A DNA stretch of 39,302 nucleotides from Ignavibacteriaceae bacterium (GCA_013388515.1 JACAFC010000021.1:1-39302), one strand, 5' to 3'. Positions 9,451 through 16,167 are shown, numbered from the stretch's first letter. Notes: a model not told the origin generated them from the letters alone. Made by a program: numbers and translations.

Positions 9451-9870
9451 ATGACAAAGTATTATAATAAAAGATCAGAACTAGAAAAAAGAAGGAAACT
9501 TCGTAGAGAACAAACGTATTATGAAAAATTAGTATGGATCTATTTACGTAATCATCAAATGTTTGGATATAAATTCAAACGGCAATACTCCATTGGCCAA
9601 TACGTACTTGATTTTTACTGCCCTAAATTAAAACTTGCAGTAGAAATAGATGGCGAAGTGCACGAACAGCCGGATTAAAAGAAATATGATGAGGAAAGAC
9701 AGAAATATATCGAGAATTTCGGGATTGCATTTGTAAGAGTAACTAACAGAGAATTATTTGGTAAACCAGAAAAAGCTTTTGAAAAAATTGAAAATGCAAT
9801 AAAATCACTAAAGCAAGTTAAACCCCACTCACTGCTAAAGGCGGGCAGGCTGTCCCTCACCTTTAACTAA
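9451..9870 (+). pseudogene. DUF559 nuclease-like gene interrupted by an in-frame TAA
   Basis: The first 75 codons read as a DUF559 protein, a PD-(D/E)XK nuclease-like family related to the Vsr fold: YEKLVWIYLRNHQMFGYKFK, then VLDFYCPKLKLAVEIDGEVH with the Asp and E-x-D residues of the presumed metal site. A TAA at 9676-9678 stops it. The same frame then continues without a break for 63 codons, with the family's normal second half (KKYDEERQKYIENFGIAFVR). A single C-to-T change (CAA to TAA) would explain this. The last codons, including the final TAA, lie inside a palindromic repeat (9821-9892). The neighbours are unrelated, which fits an inserted unit. It is probably inactive unless the stop is a sequencing error. 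Confidence 0.85.
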
Positions 9871-9892
9871 GGAGAAGGGAGAGGGAGGGGTT
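9821..9892. repeat. GC-rich repeat overlapping the 3' end of the DUF559 pseudogene
   Basis: Outer arms AACCCC (9821-9826) and GGGGTT (9887-9892) bound a 72-base element containing a GCGGGCAGGCTG core and a CTAAGGAGAAGGGAGAGGGA stretch. It encodes the last 17 codons and the final stop of the broken DUF559 frame. It is similar in style, though not identical, to the element at 9388-9438. Confidence 0.7.
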
Positions 9893-9930
9893 ACAAATTT
9901 GTACGTAGCAAATAACCAATTAAAAAATAT

Positions 9931-10341
9931 ATGACACTTTCTAAAACAACAGAATACGCATTAAGAGTGTTAACTCTAATGGCATCGGATACCGAAAAAA
10001 TGTATACTTCGGCATATTTACATTCTAAGCTAAAAATACCCAAGAAGTATTTACAAAGGCTGCTTACTGATCTTTCAAAAAACGGATTGATTAGCAGCAT
10101 TCAGGGCAGAAATGGAGGATTCATTTTCGCCAAAAAAATAGAGAAAATCTATATTTCAGATATCATTGAAGCTGTGGAAGGTTTTAAGAAGGAACCATCA
10201 TGCTTTTTTGGATTTGAAAAGTGTGCACTTGAAAACCCCTGTGCAATGCATGAAGTTTGGTCAAAATCACAACACGACTTGATAAAGGTGCTAAGTTCCA
10301 CAAGACTCGTGGATTTAATTAATAAAAACCTTACCAATTGA
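9931..10341 (+). CDS. Rrf2-family regulator, NsrR-like, with three Cys for an Fe-S cluster
   Basis: The 136-residue protein opens with SKTTEYALRVLTLMAS, the standard Rrf2 start. A winged helix follows at about 25-65 (KIPKKYLQRLLTDLSKNGLI, then GRNGGF). C91, C98 and C104 sit in CFFGFEKCALENPCAMHE, matching the three-Cys cluster loop of NsrR and IscR. The genes that follow 62 bases downstream encode a nitric-oxide-reductase-like pair, so NO sensing is the most economical role (inference). A 12-base palindrome TACAAATTTGTA (9892-9903) lies upstream and a hairpin-like operator candidate lies downstream at 10354-10379. IscR-type function is less likely because no iron-sulphur assembly genes are nearby. 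Confidence 0.85.
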   Translation: MTLSKTTEYALRVLTLMASDTEKMYTSAYLHSKLKIPKKYLQRLLTDLSKNGLISSIQGRNGGFIFAKKIEKIYISDIIEAVEGFKKEPSCFFGFEKCALENPCAMHEVWSKSQHDLIKVLSSTRLVDLINKNLTN

Positions 10342-10353
10342 TTTTTTTATACT

Positions 10354-10379
10354 AAAATGCTACGTTTAGGTAGCATTTT
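10354..10379. promoter_or_regulatory. Inverted repeat before the NO-reductase-like genes, candidate NsrR-type operator
   Basis: AAAATGCTAC (10354-10363) and GTAGCATTTT (10370-10379) are perfect 10-base arms around GTTTAG, ending 24 bases before the subunit II start codon. The ATGC/GCAT half-sites flanked by A/T resemble the inverted NsrR consensus known from Proteobacteria, though the spacing differs. It could instead be a terminator for the regulator gene: the right arm ends in TTTT and runs into an A/T-rich tract. Both readings remain open. Confidence 0.5.
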
Positions 10380-10403
10380 AATTTATTTTATAAGGAATGT
10401 CTT

Positions 10404-10952
10404 ATGGTAGATTCAAATACAGTTCTAACAGGTCAAACTTTTGCTTACACATTTTATGTGTTAGCAATTATGCTTTTAATGGCATGGTTTGCATACAAAG
10501 TAACAAAAAATGAAAAGAGTAAAGAAATTAAACCAGTTCTATTTTACTCTTTAGTTGGATTTTTAGTTTTGCTTGGAGTATCGCTTCACATTATTACTCA
10601 TGAAACCATTCCCTGGAAACCATTGGATTTAAATCGCTCAGACATAAAAGCTGATAAAACTTTTAATATCACAGTCTCTAATCATAAATTCAATTTACCC
10701 CAGGAAAAAATGGTAGTGAAGGTTAATGATAAGGTTTCTTTCAACGTCACTTCAGAAGATTTAACTTATGGTTTCGGATTGTTTCGCGAAGACAACACTA
10801 TGGTTTTTCAAATGCAAGTTTTACCCGGTCACAACAATGATATCCTTTGGCAATTCGATCGACCAGGAGTCTACTCAATTCGTTCAACTGAATACTCCGG
10901 ACCAAAAGGAATAAGTATGATTGAAAAAAATGTTGTTGAAGTAGTTAACTAA
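10404..10952 (+). CDS. Cytochrome oxidase subunit II-like protein lacking the CuA site
   Basis: The protein has two N-terminal membrane helices (about 10-32 and 44-64) and a periplasmic cupredoxin domain (about 85-180), the layout of heme-copper oxidase subunit II. The CuA ligands can be aligned by eye: the motif C-x3-C-x3-H-x2-M becomes S161-T-E-Y-S165-G-P-K-G169-I-S-M172, and the earlier ligand His is Y122 in EDLTYGFGLF. Thus only Glu163 and Met172 remain and CuA cannot form. The partner subunit I begins 43 bases downstream. Loss of CuA suggests electrons enter by another route, for example directly from quinol or a separate carrier (inference). It lies in one unit with the Rrf2 regulator. 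Confidence 0.85.
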   Translation: MVDSNTVLTGQTFAYTFYVLAIMLLMAWFAYKVTKNEKSKEIKPVLFYSLVGFLVLLGVSLHIITHETIPWKPLDLNRSDIKADKTFNITVSNHKFNLPQEKMVVKVNDKVSFNVTSEDLTYGFGLFREDNTMVFQMQVLPGHNNDILWQFDRPGVYSIRSTEYSGPKGISMIEKNVVEVVN

Positions 10953-10995
10953 AAATTTTAATAAAACAATTTCGAACAATAGAAGAGATTTACAA

Positions 10996-12618
10996 ATGAA
11001 ATTTTTACAAACATTAATGAGCGGGGAAGAAGGATTATTCAAAGCAAATACTTTAACCCCAATGCAAAAAATGACCTTACGGTTTGTTGTAGTCGGCTTG
11101 CTTTACTACGCTTTTGCAGTAATTGAAGGAATGTTGATGAGGGTATATCAGGTTACACCAATTTCAATGATTCCTCCAAATCAGTACTTTGCAATACTAA
11201 CTGCACATCCCTTAGTTGGAATTTTCGGTTCAACCTACTCTACTGTATTTGGTGCATTTCTTTTTCTTGTTCCTTTCCTAATGAAGAAACCTTTGTGGAG
11301 TATAAAACTTGCTAATTGGACGTGTGCACTGCTTGCAGTTGGTACATTTATTTTTTGGTTCTCCGGTTTTGTAACGCATTATGCACCTTTGTACACATTA
11401 TATTGGCCGTTACCAGCGGACTTTTCCCAATTCAGTGTGTGGGGTGGAACTTTTTTCATCGTAGGAATTGCTGTTATTATGGTCGGTACGGTTTTCTTTG
11501 TTATAAATATTTTTAAAACAATCGCTTATACACCTGAAGGTTTTGAAAAGCAGCCAGGCAAAGCTTTAATTTCTTCAGCCCTCGGAATTAGTGGATTAAA
11601 AAATCTCTTCAGGAAAAACAAACAAGAGCATTTAGTTTCATTACCAGTTGCTGCAATTGCACGCGGTACAGTCGATACTGCGCTTAATGCGGCAGTTATA
11701 TTATTTACAGGTGTTTTGATTTTGGTTTATATGATAGCTGAACTTCTCGGAACAAGTCTCAAACATTCTGCTGTTGATGCACTGTTGTACAAAAATTGGT
11801 TTTGGTGGGGATTGGATTTAATCGCCGATGGGCTTGTTTTAATTTTTGTTGCCGGCACATGGTATTTGCTTGCAACATTAATTACTGGCAAAAAATTATT
11901 TATGGAAAATTGGGCGCGTGCTGCTTTATTTGTTGAGATGGTTGTGAGCTGGACTGTCTGGTCTCATCACTTAATGTCGGATCAAGCACAGCCTGGAATC
12001 TTAAAGATCCTTTCTGGAGAAATGGTTACTGCTTTTGAGCTTATCACTCAGGGCTTGGCATTTTTCATAACTTTAATTACTCTTTGGAGTGCTAGACCTT
12101 TGAAGATGACAAATCCGCTTAAGTTTTTGCTGGGTGGGTTGCTGGGTTTTGCTCTGGCTGTTCCGGCTGGAATTATGCAAGCAGATTTAGGTTTGAATAG
12201 AATTTTACATAACACACAGTGGATAGTTGGCCCGCATGTTCATGTTGCAGTATTAGTGGGTTTAACCATGACTTTATATTCAGCTGTTTATTTCCTATTC
12301 CCAATACTTACAAACGGGGCAAAGCTCTACAGTCAAAAATTAGCTAACTTCCACTTTTGGGCTCACTTGCTAGGAGGAATTGGAATGGGTGCATTTATGG
12401 GTATGGCCGGATTGAAAGGAATGTTGAGAAGAACAATTTATTTTAATGGTGAGTTTAATGTATATATGATACTCGCTGCTCTTTCAGGTTCGCTTTTGTT
12501 AATAGGATTCCTTGCATTTTTCTTTAACATTGTTATGAGTGTTGGATTAAATGGTGTTATTGGAATCTTTATGCCTTCAAAACTAAATACAAAGGATTTG
12601 TTACCACAAGAAAAATAA
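10996..12618 (+). CDS. Heme-copper oxidase superfamily subunit I, putative nitric oxide reductase (gNOR-like)
   Basis: This 540-residue protein has about 13 hydrophobic segments. Heme ligands are visible: H71 in TAHPLVGIFG (low-spin heme) and the H414-V-H416 pair (high-spin and low-spin hemes). The H324-H325 pair in WSHHLM supplies two of the usual three metal-site ligands. The third, normally His in the HPE motif of oxidases or the WWVVHLWVEG stretch of NorB, is D274 in FWWGLDLIADG, and the following NorB Glu is D278. The oxidase Tyr crosslink motif is absent. An Asp replacing one CuB His is, from memory, the mark of the gNOR class. With a CuA-less subunit II and an NsrR-like regulator, NO reduction is the best reading. 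Alternative: an unusual B-family oxygen reductase. Confidence 0.8.
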   Translation: MKFLQTLMSGEEGLFKANTLTPMQKMTLRFVVVGLLYYAFAVIEGMLMRVYQVTPISMIPPNQYFAILTAHPLVGIFGSTYSTVFGAFLFLVPFLMKKPLWSIKLANWTCALLAVGTFIFWFSGFVTHYAPLYTLYWPLPADFSQFSVWGGTFFIVGIAVIMVGTVFFVINIFKTIAYTPEGFEKQPGKALISSALGISGLKNLFRKNKQEHLVSLPVAAIARGTVDTALNAAVILFTGVLILVYMIAELLGTSLKHSAVDALLYKNWFWWGLDLIADGLVLIFVAGTWYLLATLITGKKLFMENWARAALFVEMVVSWTVWSHHLMSDQAQPGILKILSGEMVTAFELITQGLAFFITLITLWSARPLKMTNPLKFLLGGLLGFALAVPAGIMQADLGLNRILHNTQWIVGPHVHVAVLVGLTMTLYSAVYFLFPILTNGAKLYSQKLANFHFWAHLLGGIGMGAFMGMAGLKGMLRRTIYFNGEFNVYMILAALSGSLLLIGFLAFFFNIVMSVGLNGVIGIFMPSKLNTKDLLPQEK

Positions 12619-12640
12619 AACCATAATACCTTCGTGTTTT

Positions 12641-12676
12641 AACCCCTTTTCTGAATAAGAAAAGGGGTTATTTTTT
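12641..12676 (+). terminator. Rho-independent terminator after the NO-reductase-like genes
   Basis: Perfect 12-base arms AACCCCTTTTCT (12641-12652) and AGAAAAGGGGTT (12658-12669) enclose a 5-base loop and are followed by ATTTTTT. It lies 22 bases after the subunit I stop codon. Confidence 0.93.
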
Positions 12677-12677
12677 C

Positions 12678-13049
12678 AATCTCCAAAAATTAAAATCAGA
12701 CGTAGCTGAACCAGTTGACTGCGTGTCTTTCCTTTAACTATTATTTATTACTAGGGCTCGCTCCCCTTGATTAAAAGTAAAGGGATTTGTAATACAGCAC
12801 TTGTAAATTCAAAATTATGTTTTGCAAGTCACTTTTCTTCGAAGTATGATGCGTATCACCTACAAATAATTGACAAGCCACAATCAAACACATAATTTCC
12901 GCATGCACAAGTTATCTAATTCTCAAAAGTCATTTCTAAAAATTCCTAACTAGAATTGCTGATCTTAGTTCTTGCTGAATCCTTCGGGTTACTATTGTAA
13001 TTCAGGGTCTGTCCTTAAAACATTTTTCGAAAATAAAAAAGGGCTAATT
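12678..13049. other. Intergenic region before the small exported-protein cluster
   Basis: About 370 bases hold no convincing gene. Bases 12751-12790 carry a GC-richer stretch (GGCTCGCTCCCC, then GTAAAGGGAT) resembling a degenerate copy of the palindromes that flank the DUF559 genes. The promoter of the following cluster should lie here but no clear -35/-10 pair stands out. Confidence 0.5.
12751..12790. repeat. Possible decayed palindromic repeat of the DUF559-flanking type
   Basis: TCCCC at 12762-12766 and AAAGGGA at 12779-12785 form an imperfect palindrome with a GGCTCGC stretch beside it, in the style of the intact copies near 28 kb. No DUF559 remnant is next to it. The call rests on resemblance only. 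Confidence 0.3.
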
Positions 13050-13826
13050 ATGAAAACAAAATTTGCTGTTCTTCTGTTTTTGCTGCTAATTCTAACTTCA
13101 TTCTCAAGCTTATCTTTTGCTCAAACCGAGCTGCCTAATACACAGTTATTACTCATGCATGAAGACAATGTTATTCCATACATGAGCAGTAAATACGAAT
13201 CTGCTTTAAAAGATTTTGTTAAAATGGTCAGCGATGCTAAAATCGAAAGAATGTATAACGTAATTCAAACAGACATTTTTAAGTACACTGTGATTATTCA
13301 GGTTACGGATTTTGATGGTCTTGCGAAATACTTCGGAATGTCGGATGAAGTGGTGAATAAAATTGGAAAGGATAAATTCGAAAAACAGATGGCTAAGTTT
13401 GATGGTTGCTATGACTCGCACCGTAATTATCTAATGATTCTAAGAAATGATTTATCTTACAAACCAGAATACGGATTGAATCCGGATGAAGGACTAAATT
13501 ATCGCCATCTCGACTATTTCTACGTTGTGCCTGGTAAAGAGGATGAGATGCTGGAATTAATAAAAGAGTATAAAAAACTTTACGAGGCAAAAAATATTGA
13601 AGAAGGATTCAGAGTTTACACGGGATCAGTCGGTACCGAATTGGGGTTATTTCTTTTTGTTCAACCTGCCAAAAATAGAATTGATTTTGCTACTCTATCC
13701 GACAAGCAGGAAAAAATTTTAGGTGAAGAAGAACAAAAACTATTCGAGAAAGCTGTATCTATCACACAAAAGTTTGAACATCATGATGGTCAGATGAGAC
13801 CTGATCTTTCCTATCGAAAAAAGTGA
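13050..13826 (+). CDS. Exported protein with tandem dimeric alpha-beta-barrel-like halves
   Basis: The ATG at 13050 gives a 258-residue protein with a clear signal peptide (KTKFAVLLFLLLILTSFSSL, then SFAQ) and AAAAGGGC upstream. The frame stays open 26 codons further, but that stretch is not protein-like. The mature part has two halves with the beta-alpha-beta pattern of ferredoxin-like/ABM proteins, for example FKYTVIIQVTDFDGLAKYFG in the first and LNYRHLDYFYVVPGKEDEML in the second. The latter is the typical 'strand, P-G-K, helix' start of an ABM domain. No catalytic residues can be named. It is the first of five closely spaced genes (51 bases to the next), all small and mostly exported. 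The function is unknown; the family resemblance is by pattern only. Confidence 0.7.
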   Translation: MKTKFAVLLFLLLILTSFSSLSFAQTELPNTQLLLMHEDNVIPYMSSKYESALKDFVKMVSDAKIERMYNVIQTDIFKYTVIIQVTDFDGLAKYFGMSDEVVNKIGKDKFEKQMAKFDGCYDSHRNYLMILRNDLSYKPEYGLNPDEGLNYRHLDYFYVVPGKEDEMLELIKEYKKLYEAKNIEEGFRVYTGSVGTELGLFLFVQPAKNRIDFATLSDKQEKILGEEEQKLFEKAVSITQKFEHHDGQMRPDLSYRKK

Positions 13827-13877
13827 AACAATTTTTAAGTGATAATATCGTTTAACTAATAATCTAAGGAGGAAGAT

Positions 13878-14174
13878 ATGATCGTCGTTCGTGATACATT
13901 CTATCTAAAGTTTGGTAAGGCAAAAGATGCAAAAGCTTTAATCAAGAATTTTAATGAAATTGTAAAAAAATATGATAATACCCCGCGAAGGTTTCTTACC
14001 GATTTTACTGGGGAGTCATATCGTTTAATTCTTGAATCAACCTTTCAAGATTTAGGAGCTTTCGAAAAAACGCTTCAAAGTCATTTCGGAAAAGAAGAAT
14101 GGCGGGAATGGTATGAAATATTTATTCCGCTTGTTAATCGTTCTGAAAGGGAAATTCTAAATATTCTTGAATGA
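13878..14174 (+). CDS. Small ABM/NIPSNAP-like dimeric alpha-beta-barrel protein
   Basis: This 98-residue protein begins MIVVRDTFYLKFGKAKDAKA, a strand followed by a G-K turn and a helix as in stress-responsive barrel and NIPSNAP-like proteins, and continues with YRLILESTFQDLGAFEKTLQ. It has no signal peptide, unlike its neighbours, so it should be cytoplasmic. A strong AAGGAGG seven bases upstream supports the start. Such proteins usually form dimers that bind small ligands or act as cofactor-free monooxygenases; no active site can be identified here. It sits in the five-gene cluster between two exported members. Confidence 0.75.
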   Translation: MIVVRDTFYLKFGKAKDAKALIKNFNEIVKKYDNTPRRFLTDFTGESYRLILESTFQDLGAFEKTLQSHFGKEEWREWYEIFIPLVNRSEREILNILE

Positions 14175-14265
14175 AATTAAATCAGTTCATCTCACTTTAT
14201 TGAACTTTCAAACAATAATTTAAAGGAGCATCCATTTTGAAACTGGGCACTCGGTATTTACTGTA

Positions 14266-14604
14266 TTGCTTATCCTTCTAATTTTATCAGGCTACAGCCT
14301 TGCACAAGGTCCAGTAAAAGTTGATCCCAAACATCATAAAGTAGAATTCGAGAATGATCAAGTTAGTGTTTTAAGGATTACTTTGGGGCCAAAAGAAAAA
14401 TCAGCAATGCATTATCATCCTGAAGGTATGGTAATTTACCTAACTGACGGAAAAGGAAAATTCACTTATCCGGATGGAAAAAACGAGAAATATGAATTTA
14501 AAAAAGCATCGTTCAAGTGGGTTCCAGCTTTAACTCATCAAGGTGAAAACGTGAGTGATAAAACTGTTGAATTACTGCAAATCGAAATGAAAACTAAAAA
14601 ATAA
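14266..14604 (+). CDS. Exported cupin-domain protein, probably frameshifted in its signal peptide
   Basis: The body (about residues 15-112) is a single cupin barrel: metal-ligand style HYHPEG, then YLTDGKGKF, and a second His in ALTHQGEN. The frame has only a TTG at 14266 as start, giving a short leader without a charged N-region (LILLILSGYSLAQG). A good ribosome site, AAAGGAG (14222-14228), instead precedes a TTG at 14237 in another frame, which reads KLGTRYLLYCLSF then stops. Joining the two frames near 14275 gives a normal signal peptide. Either the gene carries a one-base frameshift or the sequence has an error. The substrate is unknown; the neighbours are small barrel proteins. Confidence 0.75.
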   Translation: MLILLILSGYSLAQGPVKVDPKHHKVEFENDQVSVLRITLGPKEKSAMHYHPEGMVIYLTDGKGKFTYPDGKNEKYEFKKASFKWVPALTHQGENVSDKTVELLQIEMKTKK

Positions 14605-14656
14605 TTCAAGTGAGTGTTCTAAAAACAATAATCAATTAATTAAAGGAGATCTAAAA

Positions 14657-15172
14657 ATGTTCAGTGAAATGTCTGTTCAGATGCAGTCGGGGAAAACCCG
14701 CTTTGCCGGTAAAATGTTCAAACGGTTCTCTCTTCCAATGTTCTTACTGTTTCTTTTATCTGCAAACTTATTTGCTCAGGAGCATTACACGGAAGGTAAT
14801 GTTCGTGTAGTTAACTTTTACAGAACCAAACCTGGTCAATTTGATAATTATATGAAATACCTTCGTGCAAACTTTCTTCCCACACAGGAGGAAGCAAAGA
14901 AGCAAGGATTAATTGCCGGCTATTCGATTTTACTTAATACTCCCGTTGATCAAGATGATTGGGATGTAGCAGTTGTAGCCATATACAAAAACTTCGGTAA
15001 TGCTCTAGATTATAACCAAGCTGATGAAGATAAAATGAAAAAAATTCAAGAAAGCCATTACAAAACTTCCGATGAACAAAAATTAGATGAGATGACCTCT
15101 AAACGATTTGATATGAGAACTTATATAGGAACCAAATATCTGCGCGAGGTTACTCTCAAACCATTAAAGTAA
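14657..15172 (+). CDS. Exported small barrel-like (ABM-type) protein
   Basis: The 171-residue protein has AAAGGAG eight bases before its ATG. Its signal peptide has an unusually long N-region: the hydrophobic core (LPMFLLFLLSANLFA) begins only near residue 26, with cleavage likely after LFAQ. A later start at Met20 would give a more ordinary leader but lacks a ribosome site. The mature part, with NVRVVNFYRTKPGQFDNYMK and WDVAVVAIYKNFGNALDYN, follows the strand/P-G/helix/strand pattern of dimeric alpha-beta-barrel proteins. It is the fourth gene of the cluster. The function is not known. Confidence 0.7.
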   Translation: MFSEMSVQMQSGKTRFAGKMFKRFSLPMFLLFLLSANLFAQEHYTEGNVRVVNFYRTKPGQFDNYMKYLRANFLPTQEEAKKQGLIAGYSILLNTPVDQDDWDVAVVAIYKNFGNALDYNQADEDKMKKIQESHYKTSDEQKLDEMTSKRFDMRTYIGTKYLREVTLKPLK

Positions 15173-15217
15173 TTTTCTAATAAAACTAATTCGTAACAAT
15201 CAAAAGGATCAAATGCT

Positions 15218-15646
15218 ATGAAAATGCTCTCTCAATTCTTCGCAATGGCTCTTATTGCATTTCTTTTTTTTGGTGACATTAATTATGCTCAGAGTGACGA
15301 TCAACCAATGTTAGTAGTAAGCTCAAACATGGTGCCTATGACAGATATGGGAAAGGTCAATAAAATGGTTGACTCAATTTTCGCACCATTACTTAAAGAA
15401 CTGGTTGATGAGGGATTCATCTTTAGTTTTGGTCATTTTACTCATTTATGGGGTGATGAGTGGAACTCGAACTTTTGGTACGTAGCAAAAGACATGGCTT
15501 CATTCGAAAAATTTTGGGATGAGTACGTAAAACGTGGTAGCACAAGACACCCCGGCGCTTTCGCATCAACAACAAAATATTTCCAAGCCCACAAGGATAA
15601 TATTTACACCATTCGTAATCAGTATCCTGCTCCACCAAAACGTTAA
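15218..15646 (+). CDS. Exported small barrel-like protein, last gene of the cluster
   Basis: This 142-residue protein has a signal peptide (KMLSQFFAMALIAFLFFGD, then INYAQ) and AAAAGGA upstream of the ATG. The mature part starts with a strand (PMLVVSSNMVPM), a helix with VNKMVDSIFAPLLKELVDEG, and a strand/aromatic stretch (NSNFWYVAKDMASFEKFWDE), again in the ABM-like pattern and rich in Trp, Phe and Tyr. It ends in a basic, proline-containing tail. A strong terminator follows 13 bases later, closing the five-gene unit. No family name can be given with confidence. Confidence 0.7.
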   Translation: MKMLSQFFAMALIAFLFFGDINYAQSDDQPMLVVSSNMVPMTDMGKVNKMVDSIFAPLLKELVDEGFIFSFGHFTHLWGDEWNSNFWYVAKDMASFEKFWDEYVKRGSTRHPGAFASTTKYFQAHKDNIYTIRNQYPAPPKR

Positions 15647-15659
15647 ATTAATTCAAAAT

Positions 15660-15696
15660 AAAGATGTCATCTTTTTAAAAAGATGACATCTTTTTT
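15660..15696 (+). terminator. Rho-independent terminator closing the exported-barrel cluster
   Basis: AAAGATGTCATCTTTTT and AAAAAGATGACATCTTT form a perfect palindrome, with the right arm running into a T tract (15691-15696). It follows the last cluster gene directly. Being symmetric with A and T tracts on both sides, it could stop transcription from either direction. Confidence 0.92.
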
Positions 15697-15772
15697 AACA
15701 AATCCTCAGTGAGCTAGACAAATTTCTTGTAACTAATTGGCAGCAGAAAAATTGTGATGCACAATTAATCAC

Positions 15773-15801
15773 TTGACAAGCTAATAAATTCATCGTATAT
15801 T
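15773..15801 (+). promoter_or_regulatory. Sigma-70-type promoter of arsR-arsM
   Basis: TTGACA (15773-15778), a 17-base spacer and TATATT (15796-15801) make a near-consensus promoter, about 25 bases before the start codon. The -10 box lies inside the inverted repeat at 15789-15810, so a bound repressor would block polymerase directly. Confidence 0.8.
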
Positions 15802-15810
15802 TACGATGAA
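15789..15810. promoter_or_regulatory. ArsR-type operator over the arsR promoter
   Basis: TTCATCGTA (15789-15797) and TACGATGAA (15802-15810) are perfect 9-base arms with a TATT spacer. The CATCG/CGATG half-sites overlap the -10 box and lie five bases before the ribosome site. The position and symmetry fit autoregulation by the ArsR protein encoded next. Confidence 0.8.
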
Positions 15811-15830
15811 CGATAAAGGAGTATATGAAA

Positions 15831-16148
15831 ATGGCCGTTTCAAAAAAGGATGAATTTACCTCAGAAGAAGTTTGGCTGGCAGATGTGGCCAAATCGCTTT
15901 CACACCCAGCACGAATAAAAATATTAAAAATGCTTACTGAGATGAATTCTTGTATGGTTGGCAGTCTAGTGGATAAACTTCCTCTTGCACAAGCGACCGT
16001 TTCTCAGCATCTCAAAGAATTAAAACGAGTAGGGTTAATTGAAGGAGAAATTGATGGTCCCAAAGTTTGTTACTGTGTAAACAATAAAGAACTTGCAAAA
16101 GCAAAAAGTGCATTAGATAAATTATTTAATAAAATAGGTTGTTGTTAA
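15831..16148 (+). CDS. arsR: ArsR-family metalloregulator, probably arsenic-responsive
   Basis: The start at 15831 is preferred because AAAGGAG (15815-15821) is nine bases away; an ATG at 15825 would be only three bases from it. The winged helix is clear: SLSHPARIKILKML and LAQATVSQHLKELKRVGLIE. The usual ELCVCDL metal motif of E. coli ArsR is replaced by NSCMVGSLVD. Cys are at 43, 82, 84 and the C-terminal pair 106-107 (numbered from 15825). A C-terminal Cys pair is also used as the As(III) site in some ArsR proteins, such as that of Acidithiobacillus, so a similar sensor is plausible here. It should repress its own promoter through the overlapping operator. arsM follows 19 bases later. Confidence 0.88.
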   Translation: MAVSKKDEFTSEEVWLADVAKSLSHPARIKILKMLTEMNSCMVGSLVDKLPLAQATVSQHLKELKRVGLIEGEIDGPKVCYCVNNKELAKAKSALDKLFNKIGCC

Positions 16149-16167
16149 AAAAGAAAAGGAACAAAAA

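Noticed and set aside
11316-11516. Small reading frames overlapping real genes, such as the one inside NO-reductase-like subunit I
   Set aside because: They have no ribosome site or family pattern and are out-of-frame shadows of genes with strong motifs.
12972-13049. Upstream extension of the first exported-barrel gene to a TTG at 12972
   Set aside because: The added 26 residues are not leader-like, while the ATG at 13050 begins a normal signal peptide with a ribosome site.
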